Below are positions 26,398 through 34,087 of a DNA stretch of 64,000 nucleotides, one piece after another. The translations under genes were made by a program, and so were the position numbers. Positions within the stretch are counted from its first letter, which is position 1. Every line of letters begins with the position of its first letter. The DNA is from Streptomyces sp. JJ66 (GTDB lineage Bacteria > Actinomycetota > Actinomycetes > Streptomycetales > Streptomycetaceae). The notes under the pieces are model-generated. The model saw only the letters and a list, made by a program, of their open reading frames with translations, did no database searches and was not told the origin of the DNA. Where the stretch lies: NCBI RefSeq assembly GCF_019303495.1, contig NZ_JAEVFI010000015.1, positions 116,422 through 180,421 on the forward strand, in the 5' to 3' direction.

Positions 26398-27366
26398 TTA
26401 CACAATCACACGCAGTGCACGGCGAACGCCTGTGAAGCTGACGCTGTTGCGCAGCCCCAGGTGGTCACCGTCCATCTGAAACGGCAGCGGCACCTGCGAA
26501 TGCAAGGTGAAGGCCACCACATCGTGCAGTGACACGACATGCTTGCCGCGTGGTCCGCGCTCCGGCGAGGACGTCAGCAGCTGGGTGCCGTAGCGGGTCA
26601 CCGCTCCCGGCGAGAGCCGGGCGAGCCCCAGCACGTCGAGTGCCGTGTCGAACGACGCGGCCGGCGCCGCGTACACCGGTTTGTTGCCCAGAAACGTCCA
26701 CGGTGAGGTGTTGCAGACTATGGACGCCACCAGCTCTTCGACTGGTTCCCCGCCCGGCTGTTCCAAAACGATGGTTCCGCGCCTGCGGTGTGGATCACCC
26801 AGCAACTGCCGGAGTACCTGGCGCATGTAGAGGGCGTGCGTGGAGCGTTTGCCGCGCTCGCGCTGCTGCTCCACACGCCCCACCACGCCCGCGTCGAAGC
26901 CGAAACCGGCACAGAAGGTGAACCAGCGGCCCGGGACCTCGGCGTCCTCGGTGTCCGGGGTGCCGCCCGCGAAACCGAGACCGACGGTGCGGCTGTTCCC
27001 GGACTCCAGCGCGTTCAGCAAGGCGCCCGTCGCCTCCACGGCGTCATTCGGCAGGCCGAGCGCGCGGGCGAAGACGTTGGTGGAGCCGCCGGGCACGACG
27101 GCGAGACTCGGCAGGCCCTCCGGGTCCGGCCCATGGTGCAGCAGGCCGTTGGCCACCTCGTTGACTGTGCCGTCGCCGCCGAGCGCGATCACGAGTTCCA
27201 CCTGGCCGTCTTCGGCGGCCTGCCGGGCGAGGTCCCGGGCGTGACCCCGGTGCGTGGTGCTGACGACGTCGAGCTTGAGATCGCTGGCCAGGGCGTGGGT
27301 CAGCACATCGCGGGTGCGCGCGCTGGTGCTGGTCGCCTTCGGGTTCACCACGAGGAGTGCGCGCAT
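26398..27366 (-). CDS. Diacylglycerol/sphingosine kinase-family lipid kinase (YegS/DgkB-like)
   Basis: 322 residues. Starts MRALLVVNPKATSTS, the typical opening of the family. The nucleotide-binding motif GGDGTVNEVANGL (about 70-82) and PGGSTNVFARALGLP follow, then the C-terminal beta-rich domain ending with FQMDGDHLG, where family members carry conserved acidic residues. It would phosphorylate a lipid such as diacylglycerol at the membrane surface. No good ribosome site precedes ATG 27366; a leaderless mRNA is possible. Same strand as wblE downstream. Confidence 0.9.
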   Translation of the reverse strand: MRALLVVNPKATSTSARTRDVLTHALASDLKLDVVSTTHRGHARDLARQAAEDGQVELVIALGGDGTVNEVANGLLHHGPDPEGLPSLAVVPGGSTNVFARALGLPNDAVEATGALLNALESGNSRTVGLGFAGGTPDTEDAEVPGRWFTFCAGFGFDAGVVGRVEQQRERGKRSTHALYMRQVLRQLLGDPHRRRGTIVLEQPGGEPVEELVASIVCNTSPWTFLGNKPVYAAPAASFDTALDVLGLARLSPGAVTRYGTQLLTSSPERGPRGKHVVSLHDVVAFTLHSQVPLPFQMDGDHLGLRNSVSFTGVRRALRVIV

Positions 27367-27447
27367 GCTGTGCAGGTTACCGACTCCCGGTAACGACCCC
27401 GCCCCCGAGCCGGGGGCAGCACCCCGGGGGAGAGCAGGAGGCACCGT

Positions 27448-27453
27448 TAGGCT
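27448..27453 (+). promoter_or_regulatory. -10 element of a leaderless transcript
   Basis: TAGGCT ends 6 bases before GTG 27460, the same arrangement as several other genes in this window. Confidence 0.5.
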
Positions 27454-27459
27454 GGCGGG

Positions 27460-27879
27460 GTGAGTGAAGTACGGGAGAGTGGGGAACGGCCGACGCGGGT
27501 GGGTGTGGCCGCCGGGCTGGTCGCGGCCGAAGGCGTCACCGTGGCGGGATTCGGCGTCAGCATGCTCGTGCTGACGGTCACCGGCTCACCGGACGGCCTC
27601 ACGCAGGCGCTGACCGGGGCCGTCACCGTGCTCGTGCTCGCCCTGCTGCCGCTGATCACCGCGCGCGGGCTGTGGCGGCTGCGCCGCTGGAGCCGGGGGC
27701 CCGCGATCTTCACGCAACTGCTGGCGCTGCCCGTCGGCTGGCAGATGGCGTCCGGCACCGGCGCCTGGGTGCCGGGCGGGCTGGCCGTCGCTGCGGTCGC
27801 CATCGCGGTGCTGGTGTGCCTGTTCCACGCCAAGGCCGCCGCCGCGCTCGGGGTAGCGACGGGCCGCCGGGCCGCCTGA
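27460..27879 (+). CDS. Small integral membrane protein, function unknown
   Basis: 139 residues with about four predicted membrane helices: AAGLVAAEGVTVAGFGVSML, ALTGAVTVLVLALLPLITA, FTQLLALPVGWQMASG and GGLAVAAVAIAVLVCLFHA (each about 20 residues). Short basic loops (RGLWRLRRWSRG) face the cytoplasm. No catalytic motif. Homologues are common in Streptomyces and annotated as integral membrane protein. It is convergent with sigH, 16 bases from its stop. Confidence 0.8.
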   Translation: MSEVRESGERPTRVGVAAGLVAAEGVTVAGFGVSMLVLTVTGSPDGLTQALTGAVTVLVLALLPLITARGLWRLRRWSRGPAIFTQLLALPVGWQMASGTGAWVPGGLAVAAVAIAVLVCLFHAKAAAALGVATGRRAA

Positions 27880-27895
27880 CGGTCGCGGCGCGCGC

Positions 27896-29026
27896 TCAGT
27901 CCTCCACGAGCAGCTTGTCCCGGAGCTGGGCCAGCGTGCGGGCCAGCAGGCGGGAAACGTGCATCTGCGAGATCCCGACCTCCTGCGCGATCTGGGACTG
28001 GGTCATGTTGCCGAAGAAGCGCAGCAGCAGGATCTTCTTCTCCCGTGGCGGCAGCTGCTCCAGCAGCGGCTTGAGCGACTCCCGGTACTCCACGCCCTCC
28101 AGCGCGTCGTCCTCGGCGCCGAGGGTGTCGGCGACGGCGGGGGACTCGTCGTCGGTGTCGGGCACGTCCAGCGACAGTGTGCTGTAGGCGTTGGCGGACT
28201 CCAGGCCCTCCAGCACGTCTTCCTCGGAGATCGACAGCCGCTGCGCCAGCTCGTGCACGGTCGGTGCGCGGCCGTGTTGCTGGGACAGCTCCGCCGTCGC
28301 CGTGGACAGCGAAAGACGCAGCTCCTGGAGCCGGCGCGGGACGCGCACGGCCCAGCCCTTGTCCCGGAAGTGCCGCTTGATCTCGCCGACGACCGTGGGC
28401 GTGGCGTAGGTGGAGAACTCCACGCCGCGGTCGGGGTCGAACCGGTCCACCGACTTGATCAGCCCGATGGTGGCCACTTGCGTGAGGTCGTCCAGCGGCT
28501 CGCCGCGGTTGCGGAACCGGCGGGCCAGGTGCTCGACGAGCGGCAGGTGCATGCGCACCAGCGTGTCGCGCAGCCGCGCCCGCTCGGGTGCGTCGTCGGG
28601 CAGGTCGCGCAGGCGCACGAACAGCTCGCGCGCCCCGGCCCGCTCCTGCGCCTGGGCGGGTGGTCTGGCCGCCGGGCCGTGCCCGTTAGCGCGTTCTGCC
28701 GCCGCGTGCCCCTCTGCCACAGGGCCGTCCGCCGCGTGCCCTTCCGTCCCAGCGCCGTCCGCCGCGTGCCCGGCCGTCACCGGACCGGCCGCCACCGGAC
28801 CGGCCGCCCCGGGCTCCACCGGGGCGTGCTCACGGGTTTGCCCGGGTTCTCCGGGCTGACCGCGCCCGGGTTCCGCGCCCGCCACCCCCGCCGTGGCCCC
28901 GCGCCGCGGCTGCTCCGCGGGCTGGCCGGGGTCGGCCGGGTGTGGCCGGGCCTGCTGTTCGGGGATCGCCGTATCCGCCGCCATGTCATGACGGCCGACC
29001 GGCGCGTTTGACTCCAGGTCGTTCAT
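27896..29026 (-). CDS. sigH: SigB/SigF-family sigma factor, SigH-like
   Basis: 376 residues. The last 255 or so hold regions 2 to 4: RNRGEPLDDLTQVATIGLIK, FSTYATPTVVGEIKRHFRDK, region 3 RAPTVHELAQRLSISEEDV and region 4 MTQSQIAQEVGISQMHVSRL. The first 115 are a low-complexity extension with Gly-His-Ala-Ala repeats, unusual for the family. S. coelicolor SigH, a stress and septation sigma factor in the same neighbourhood, also makes N-terminally distinct isoforms. ATG 29026 follows GAGGGGG; internal starts are possible. The gene for its probable anti-sigma factor is 38 bases upstream. Confidence 0.9.
   Translation of the reverse strand: MNDLESNAPVGRHDMAADTAIPEQQARPHPADPGQPAEQPRRGATAGVAGAEPGRGQPGEPGQTREHAPVEPGAAGPVAAGPVTAGHAADGAGTEGHAADGPVAEGHAAAERANGHGPAARPPAQAQERAGARELFVRLRDLPDDAPERARLRDTLVRMHLPLVEHLARRFRNRGEPLDDLTQVATIGLIKSVDRFDPDRGVEFSTYATPTVVGEIKRHFRDKGWAVRVPRRLQELRLSLSTATAELSQQHGRAPTVHELAQRLSISEEDVLEGLESANAYSTLSLDVPDTDDESPAVADTLGAEDDALEGVEYRESLKPLLEQLPPREKKILLLRFFGNMTQSQIAQEVGISQMHVSRLLARTLAQLRDKLLVED
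28690..28815. repeat. Degenerate repeats in the sigH N-terminal coding region
   Basis: Repeated GTCCGCCGCGTGCCC-like units (about 28727-28773) and two copies of CACCGGACCGGCCGC (about 28778-28809) encode the GHAADG and GPVAAGPV protein repeats. Such tracts are prone to slippage and length variation. Confidence 0.6.
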
Positions 29027-29064
29027 ACCGGCCCCCTCATCCCGGGCCGGCCCGTGGGGATCGG

Positions 29065-29484
29065 TCACGATGCCCCGGGACCGGCGCCGCGCTTCTTGTG
29101 CAGGCTGATGCTGACCGTGCGATCCTCGGCGACTGCCGAGTCCACTTCGCCGGCCAGCGCGGAGAGCACCGTCCAGGCGAAGGTGTCGCGCTCGGGGGCG
29201 CGACCGTCCGTCGTGGGGGCCGCGACCGTCACTCTCAGTGAGTCTCCGACCAGGCTGAAGACGCAGCTGAGGACGGACCCCGGAACCGCTTGCTGGAGGA
29301 GGATCGCGCACGCCTCATCCACGGCGATGCGCAGGTCCTCGATCTCGTCGAGGGTGAAATCCAGCCGGGCCGCGAGCCCGGCGGTGGCCGTCCGCAGCAC
29401 GGACAGGTAGGCACCCGCCGCGGGCAGCCGGACCTCGACGAAGTCCTGCTCCGCACCTACGATCTGGGACACCCTCACCTCCAT
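29065..29484 (-). CDS. prsH: Anti-sigma factor, RsbW/SpoIIAB-type kinase (PrsH/UshX-like)
   Basis: 139 residues of the HATPase_c fold. The helix LDEIEDLRIAVDEACAILLQ corresponds to the N-box region, although the canonical Asn is not conserved; the ending TVSISLHKKRG is typical for these anti-sigma factors. In S. coelicolor the equivalent protein (PrsH/UshX/RshA) sequesters SigH. It is encoded 38 bases upstream of sigH on the same strand, which supports that partnership. ATG 29484 is chosen; an in-frame GTG lies slightly upstream. Confidence 0.88.
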   Translation of the reverse strand: MEVRVSQIVGAEQDFVEVRLPAAGAYLSVLRTATAGLAARLDFTLDEIEDLRIAVDEACAILLQQAVPGSVLSCVFSLVGDSLRVTVAAPTTDGRAPERDTFAWTVLSALAGEVDSAVAEDRTVSISLHKKRGAGPGAS

Positions 29485-29708
29485 GGTGATGCACACTGGT
29501 TGGGCTGCCACGCCCGCTGCCGGGTGCCCCCGGGGGCCGGGGACGCCTGACGGGCGCGAGCTGATGGTTCCGCCTGCGACGCTATCGCGATCCGTGGCAT
29601 GCTGTCCCCAGGATGCCTGCGCGCCGCCCCACACCACTGACGTAACCCATCGTAAACACATGGGTACTGTCTGTGGCTAGGGGGGAGGCGGTATCAATTC
29701 CGGGAAAA

Positions 29709-29918
29709 TTACGCTGCGTTGCTGTCAGGGTAGCGCTCGGCGTGGCTGGCGGCGTGGCGGTCGGCCAGGACGCCAGCCGTGTGGGCCCGCGCCAGGGTGC
29801 GCAGCGGGTCGCCGGTCAGCCGGAACACGGTCCATTCGTCCAGAGGCTCGGCGCCCGGCGAGCGGTAGAAGCCGATCGACGGCTCGTGCACGTCGGCGGG
29901 GGTGGCGGCTCGGATCAT
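29709..29918 (-). pseudogene. GNAT acetyltransferase relic with internal deletion
   Basis: 69-residue frame. The start MIRAATPADVHE is a typical GNAT beta1 strand, but residue 13 onward (PSIGFYRSPGAEPLDEWTVF and RLTG) matches the C-terminal end of GNAT proteins (GFYrslGAexldeWtvfRLtG). The roughly 100 residues between them, including the acetyl-CoA-binding loop, are missing in frame. This would not be an active acetyltransferase. It might be a degenerating gene or, less likely, a short functional remnant. Assignment is by motif recognition only. Confidence 0.6.
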
Positions 29919-29982
29919 GGGGCAAAGGTTAACCGGACGGCGCCCGGCACCGGACCACGCGATCACACAGTGGACGCGGGTG

Positions 29983-30864
29983 CTACCCGGTGATCACGGC
30001 GGCGACGGTGGTACCGGGGGCGAAGGCTCCCTCACGGGCCAGCATGGTGAGGCCGAACAGCAGCTTGGCCACGTACACCCGGTCCACCGCCAGGGCGTGC
30101 CGCTGCTCGAAGTCCGCCGCGAAACGCTCCAGCTCCGGCGGGACGCGGGCGTACCCGCCGCCGTGAAAGCGCTCCTCCAGCCACCAGGAGCCGCGCGGCC
30201 CGCCGAACGCCTCCTGGTGCAGCCGGGTCACCTCGGCGCCGAGGAAGCCGCCTGCCAGCACGGGAAAGCCGATCACCGGCGGCCCGCCCGCCGCGAGGCC
30301 CGCCAGCGTTCCGCCGGTGCCCACGGCCACGGCGGCGACGTCCGCCCGCCCGGCCAGTTCCCGGCCCAGCCCCGCACAGCCGTACACGGCGCGGGCGTTG
30401 CTGCCGCCCTCGGGGAGGACGTAGCAGTCGCCGAACCGCTCGCGCAGGCCGGCCAGGTACCGCGGCTCCGCCCGGCGCCGGTACGCGGCCCGGGTGACGA
30501 AGTGCAGCCGCATGCCGTCGGCGCGGCAGCGGGCCAGGGAGGCGTTGAGCGGGCGGTCGGCCAGCTCATGGCCCCGGACGACGCCGATGGTGGCCAGGCC
30601 CAGCAGGCGTCCGGCCGCGGCGGTGGCGCGCAGGTGGTTGGAGTAGGCCCCGCCGAACGTCAGCAGGGTGGCGTGCCCGGCGTCCCGGGCCGCCAGCAGG
30701 TTCGGCACGAGCTTGCGCCACTTGTTGCCGGGCAGCGCGGAGTGCAGCAGGTCGTCCCGCTTGAGCAGCAGCCGCAGCCCGTGCGCGGTGAACCGCTCGT
30801 CGGCGCACTCGGTCAGTGGTGAGGGCAGCCGGGCGGTGAGCGCGGGCGGGAGCGGAGAGGTCAC
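29983..30864 (-). CDS. PLP enzyme, ACC deaminase / D-cysteine desulfhydrase family
   Basis: 293 residues, fold type II PLP enzyme. LKRDDLLHSALPGNKWRKL contains the Schiff-base Lys in the GNKxRK context; LTFGGAYSNHLRATAAAG holds the substrate-binding Ser/Asn; AVGTGGTLAGLA is the phosphate-binding glycine loop. The family degrades 1-aminocyclopropane-1-carboxylate or D-cysteine, and which applies cannot be told here. At 293 it is shorter than typical ACC deaminases (about 335). GTG start 30864. Stands alone. Confidence 0.88.
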   Translation of the reverse strand: MTSPLPPALTARLPSPLTECADERFTAHGLRLLLKRDDLLHSALPGNKWRKLVPNLLAARDAGHATLLTFGGAYSNHLRATAAAGRLLGLATIGVVRGHELADRPLNASLARCRADGMRLHFVTRAAYRRRAEPRYLAGLRERFGDCYVLPEGGSNARAVYGCAGLGRELAGRADVAAVAVGTGGTLAGLAAGGPPVIGFPVLAGGFLGAEVTRLHQEAFGGPRGSWWLEERFHGGGYARVPPELERFAADFEQRHALAVDRVYVAKLLFGLTMLAREGAFAPGTTVAAVITG

Positions 30865-30954
30865 GCCGTCATTGTCGCCGGTCGCGCACTGCGCCGGTCG
30901 TGCCCGGCTGGGGTGCGCACCGGGGCGGCGGCCGGGGCGGCAGCCGGGCAGGCG

Positions 30955-31545
30955 TCAGGTCAGGCGCTTGCGGATGCGCGCGCGCATCGCGTCCATGGTG
31001 AAGCCCACTGGGTCGATCTTGTGGTGCGTCCACTCGCGGTGTCCGATCACCGACCACTCGTTCCAGCGGTGGCGGCGGCACACGGCCGCCGCCACGCGTT
31101 CGATGGCCTCCAGCTGGGCGGCGGGCCACGGGTCGCGGCCGTCGCCGAGGTTCTCGCATTCGAAGCCGTAGAAGCGGCGGTTGCCGTCGGTGTTGCGCTC
31201 GTTTGGCGGGGGTGTCCGCCGTTCGGCGATGACGGCGCGCAGTACGTCATCGTCGCCGAGCCCGGCGTGGTTCGTTCGCCCGTGGCCGATGAGGTGGACG
31301 CGGCCGTCCTTGGTGATCACGCCGTGGCACAGCGGTCCGGGCAGGCCCGGATAGCCGTTCCGGCACAGCTCGACGGTGCGCCGGGAGCCGCTGGTGACGG
31401 TGTGGTGGATCATCACACCGTTCACCGGGCCCCACGGACCCCGGTGGTTGCGGTTGTGGGTGCGCCAGTTGCCCACCTGGACCACGGTGCAGCCTTCCCG
31501 GCGCAGCGCGGTGAGGAGGGAGCTGGCGGTGAGAGGAGTCGCCAT
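30955..31545 (-). CDS. N-acetylmuramoyl-L-alanine amidase (Amidase_2/PGRP fold)
   Basis: 196 residues. The zinc ligands are visible: VMIHHTVTSG (first His), and GHREWTHHKIDP (second His plus third ligand region). GVITKDGRVHLIGHGRTNHAG is the usual substrate-groove segment, and FYGFECENLGDG replaces the common IGIE. It cuts the amide between MurNAc and L-Ala in peptidoglycan. No signal peptide is evident, so export would need another route or lysis; phage-type endolysins look like this. No phage genes are nearby. Confidence 0.92.
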   Translation of the reverse strand: MATPLTASSLLTALRREGCTVVQVGNWRTHNRNHRGPWGPVNGVMIHHTVTSGSRRTVELCRNGYPGLPGPLCHGVITKDGRVHLIGHGRTNHAGLGDDDVLRAVIAERRTPPPNERNTDGNRRFYGFECENLGDGRDPWPAAQLEAIERVAAAVCRRHRWNEWSVIGHREWTHHKIDPVGFTMDAMRARIRKRLT

Positions 31546-31752
31546 ACTGGCTTTTTACCCAAGGTAGTTCCTTGATTACTACTCGTCATATTGTCGGATT
31601 GAGGCACGTGGCGGGACGCACCCCGGGCACGTGCCCGGGCGCCGCCCGCGCGCACCCGGCTGCCCGTGCGCCCCGGGTCGCACGACCGCTCCGAGGCCCA
31701 GCGCGGGTACCCGACCGCCCCGGCCCGCACAAACCGCTGTCTCGCCGCTGGA

Positions 31753-31758
31753 TAGGGT
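31753..31758 (+). promoter_or_regulatory. -10 element of a leaderless transcript
   Basis: TAGGGT lies 7 bases before ATG 31766 with no ribosome site between them. Confidence 0.45.
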
Positions 31759-31765
31759 TCCCGGT

Positions 31766-32917
31766 ATGGACGTCCTTCCCCTCGGCCCCGGCGGGCCCGC
31801 GCTGGGCTGGCGGTCGGAGTCGGGAGCGCCGGTGCCACGGCGCGTGGTGGACGCCGACGATGCTTTGCGCGCCGACGACGCCTTCCGCCGCGTCTGTGAG
31901 GGCACCGCCCTGCTGTGGCGCGGCGACTACCACGGCGCCCGCCAGCTGCTGACGGCGCTCGCCCGCCGCGCCGACCGCACCCCGCGCCGCCGCACCGGGC
32001 AGCCGGAGCCCGCGCCGACCCCGTACGACGCCTTCCACCGGCACCGGCAGGCGCAGGGCCGCCGCGCCCGCCTGCTCGGCATGCTGCTCGTGCCGCTCAC
32101 CCCGGACCCGGACGGCTGGACGGTGCCGCTGCGCCGCGCCCCGGACGTGCGCGCCGCCTGCGCCGAGGCGTACGGCCCACCGGACGCCGACGCCGCGCCG
32201 TGCGCCGTCGCCCTGCGGGAACTGCTCGGCGTCCTCGGGGCGCACGAGTGGCGCCGCAAGGGGGTGCCGATCCCGGCACTGGGCGGGGATCGGGTGCACC
32301 CGCACTACGGCGTCTTCTCACCGGTGCGGGGCGAGTACGTGGACCTGGTGGCGCGCGCCCCGCTGCCTGCCGACCGGTCCCGCGCGCAGGACGTCGGCAC
32401 CGGCACCGGCGTGCTCGCCGCGGTGCTGGCGCGGCGCGGAGTCGCCCGCGTGCTGGCCACCGACCAGGACCCGCGGGCGCTGGCGTGCGCGCGGGAGAAC
32501 GCCGCGCGCCTGGGCCTGGCCGACCGTGTCGAGATCGTCGCCGCTGACCTGTTCGCGCCCACCCGGGTGCCGCTGGCGGTCTGCAACCCGCCCTGGCTGC
32601 CCGCCAAACCCACCTCACCGGTGGAGGCCGCCGTCTACGATCCGGGAAGCTGCATGCTGCGCGGCTTCCTGACCGGCCTGCCCGGCGCGCTCACCGACGG
32701 CGGCGAGGGCTGGCTGATCCTGTCCGACCTCGCCGAACACCTCGGCCTGCGTCCGCGTGCGGAACTGCTCGACCTGCTCGACGCCGCCGGGCTCACCGTC
32801 CTCGACCGCCTCGACGCCCGCCCGGCCCACCCCAAGGCCACCGATCCGGCGGACCCCCTGCACGCCGCACGGGCGGCCGAGGTCACCTCGCTGTGGCGGC
32901 TGGCTCCCACCCGGTGA
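31766..32917 (+). CDS. HemK/RlmG-like class I methyltransferase
   Basis: 383 residues. The N-terminal half (about 1-190) is an Arg/Ala-rich helical region. The methyltransferase core follows: AQDVGTGTGVLAAVLARRG (SAM motif I), VLATDQDPRALACARENA, VEIVAADLF and the N-methyltransferase signature CNPPWLP. NPPW/Y motifs belong to enzymes modifying Gln in release factors or exocyclic amines of nucleic-acid bases. The long N-terminal domain differs from PrmC, so the target is unknown. Its 3' end overlaps the convergent NUDIX gene by 35 bases. Confidence 0.87.
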   Translation: MDVLPLGPGGPALGWRSESGAPVPRRVVDADDALRADDAFRRVCEGTALLWRGDYHGARQLLTALARRADRTPRRRTGQPEPAPTPYDAFHRHRQAQGRRARLLGMLLVPLTPDPDGWTVPLRRAPDVRAACAEAYGPPDADAAPCAVALRELLGVLGAHEWRRKGVPIPALGGDRVHPHYGVFSPVRGEYVDLVARAPLPADRSRAQDVGTGTGVLAAVLARRGVARVLATDQDPRALACARENAARLGLADRVEIVAADLFAPTRVPLAVCNPPWLPAKPTSPVEAAVYDPGSCMLRGFLTGLPGALTDGGEGWLILSDLAEHLGLRPRAELLDLLDAAGLTVLDRLDARPAHPKATDPADPLHAARAAEVTSLWRLAPTR

Positions 32918-33368
32918 GCAGCACCGCGCGCTCGCCCGCGCGGTAGCGGGTGACCGCTTCGCGGGTCGGCGCCACGGCGTCATGCGGCACCGCGTCCACC
33001 GGCGTCCAGTCCACCGCCGCGTGCTTGTGCGGCTCGGCGTTGACCGGCTCGCCCTGCCACGTCCGCGCCGCGAAGACGACGGTCAGGTAGCCGTCGGGCG
33101 CCTGGACACCCCGGGCGCCGTGCACCACGTGCACCGGTTCCAGGTCCGCCGTCGCGACCAGCAGGCCGGTCTCCTCGCGCAGTTCGCGCACCGCGGCGTG
33201 GGTCACCGGCTCGCCCGGCTCGCACTTGCCCACCGGCAGGTCCCACCGTCCCCGCGCGAACCTGGCGTGCGGGCCGCGCCGCACCAGCAGGACGCGGTCG
33301 GCGCGGGCGTCGTGGACGATGACGGCTGCGCACAGCAGGGTCATGGACGGCGTGGCGGGCGGAGTCAC
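32883..33368 (-). CDS. NUDIX hydrolase
   Basis: 161 residues. The Nudix box reads GKCEPGEPVTHAAVRELREE followed by TGL, matching GX5EX7REUXEEXGU. Upstream of it RRGPHARFARGRWDLPVG is typical of NTP or ADP-ribose pyrophosphohydrolases. The substrate is unknown. GTG 33368 has a G-rich purine run upstream; ATG 33344 is an alternative. The convergent overlap with the methyltransferase gene is 35 bases. Confidence 0.92.
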   Translation of the reverse strand: MTPPATPSMTLLCAAVIVHDARADRVLLVRRGPHARFARGRWDLPVGKCEPGEPVTHAAVRELREETGLLVATADLEPVHVVHGARGVQAPDGYLTVVFAARTWQGEPVNAEPHKHAAVDWTPVDAVPHDAVAPTREAVTRYRAGERAVLLTGWEPAATAR

Positions 33369-33470
33369 GGGCGGACGCCCCCTCAACTGCTCGGCGGCAA
33401 GGGTGGTGGCCCCACCGTGTCAGCTTCGCCGCCCGCCACGCCACGGCATTTCCGCGCCCCGCGACGCGGG

Positions 33471-33519
33471 CGGCACCGTGGACCGCCCGTCCCCCTCGGA
33501 CGGACGGCCCACGGTGCCG
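33471..33519. terminator. Long GC-rich hairpin
   Basis: Outer arms CGGCACCGTGG (33471-33481) and CCACGGTGCCG (33509-33519) are perfectly complementary, with a further inner stem CCGTCC/GGACGG. It may terminate transcription arriving from the small minus-strand frame, or form part of the NUDIX leader. Confidence 0.6.
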
Positions 33520-33620
33520 GGGAGCCGTTCGGGGCGGCTCCTTCCCGCACCGGTCCCGGGGTGTGAGCGGGCCCCGGAGCCGGGCCGCCGGCCGGCTGGA
33601 TGGCCGGAGGCGGCGGTCTG

Positions 33621-33718
33621 CGCGCGAGGCGGCCTGCGCTGTGTGCGGGGCGCCCCGCACCGCGCGAGATGGCCTGCGCCGCGTGTGAGGCGGCCCCCGC
33701 ACGGCGCGCGAGGCGGCC
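33621..33718. repeat. Three direct copies of a CGCGCGAGGCGGCC motif
   Basis: Copies at 33621-33639, 33661-33679 (AT for GC at two positions) and 33705-33718, with a spacing of 40-44 bases. Non-coding; function unknown. Confidence 0.6.
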
Positions 33719-33857
33719 CTACTTGTCGGCGCTTTCCTTGGCGAACGCCGACAGGGCGTAGGACCACCGTGGATACGGTCGTGGCGGGGACGGCGGCGAC
33801 GGTCGCCACCAGCCCGAGCCCCCGTGCGGCCGAGCGGACTGTCCTGCTGTGCTGCAT
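33719..33857 (-). pseudogene. Possible frameshifted small secreted peptide
   Basis: ATG 33857 with GGAGGAAGGG upstream opens a frame with a signal-peptide-like N-terminus (MQHSRTVRSAARGLGLVATV, then an Ala/Val/Thr stretch). That frame then runs on into Arg-rich sequence. A shift of one base gives YALSAFAKESADK and a stop at 33719. The two halves together would make a plausible peptide of about 46 residues. It could equally be chance; evidence is weak. Confidence 0.3.
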
Positions 33858-34075
33858 GGGGGTGTCCCTTCCTCCGGCGCGGACCCGGCCGCCCGCTGTG
33901 GGGTGGCGGCGAAAGGTGCGTGCCGGACATCGTGGTCGCAGCGAGTGTCGGGGACGTCGGGGGGACATGGCCACGGCAGTGGACTATTCCAGTCGGGCAT
34001 AGGGCAGAGCTATGCCGTCGCGAGGTGCGGCCCTTCGCGGCGGCACAGCTCTGGTGACGGCGCCGAACTCGCCGT

Positions 34076-34081
34076 TATCCT
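34076..34081 (+). promoter_or_regulatory. -10 element of the LysR gene
   Basis: TATCCT ends 6 bases before GTG 34088, with no ribosome site, indicating a leaderless mRNA. Confidence 0.5.
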
Positions 34082-34087
34082 CCGTGC

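Larger units (their letters stand above)
33369..34087. other. Gene-poor 0.7-kb region between the NUDIX and LysR genes
   Basis: Contains a long hairpin (33471-33519), GC-rich direct repeats (33621-33718), a possible broken small secreted-peptide gene (33719-33857, minus) and the LysR promoter. No intact gene with good codon pattern was found. Confidence 0.6.

Noticed and set aside
30955..31545. Amidase gene as part of a prophage
   Set aside because: The enzyme is endolysin-like, but no phage structural, integrase or holin genes lie around it.
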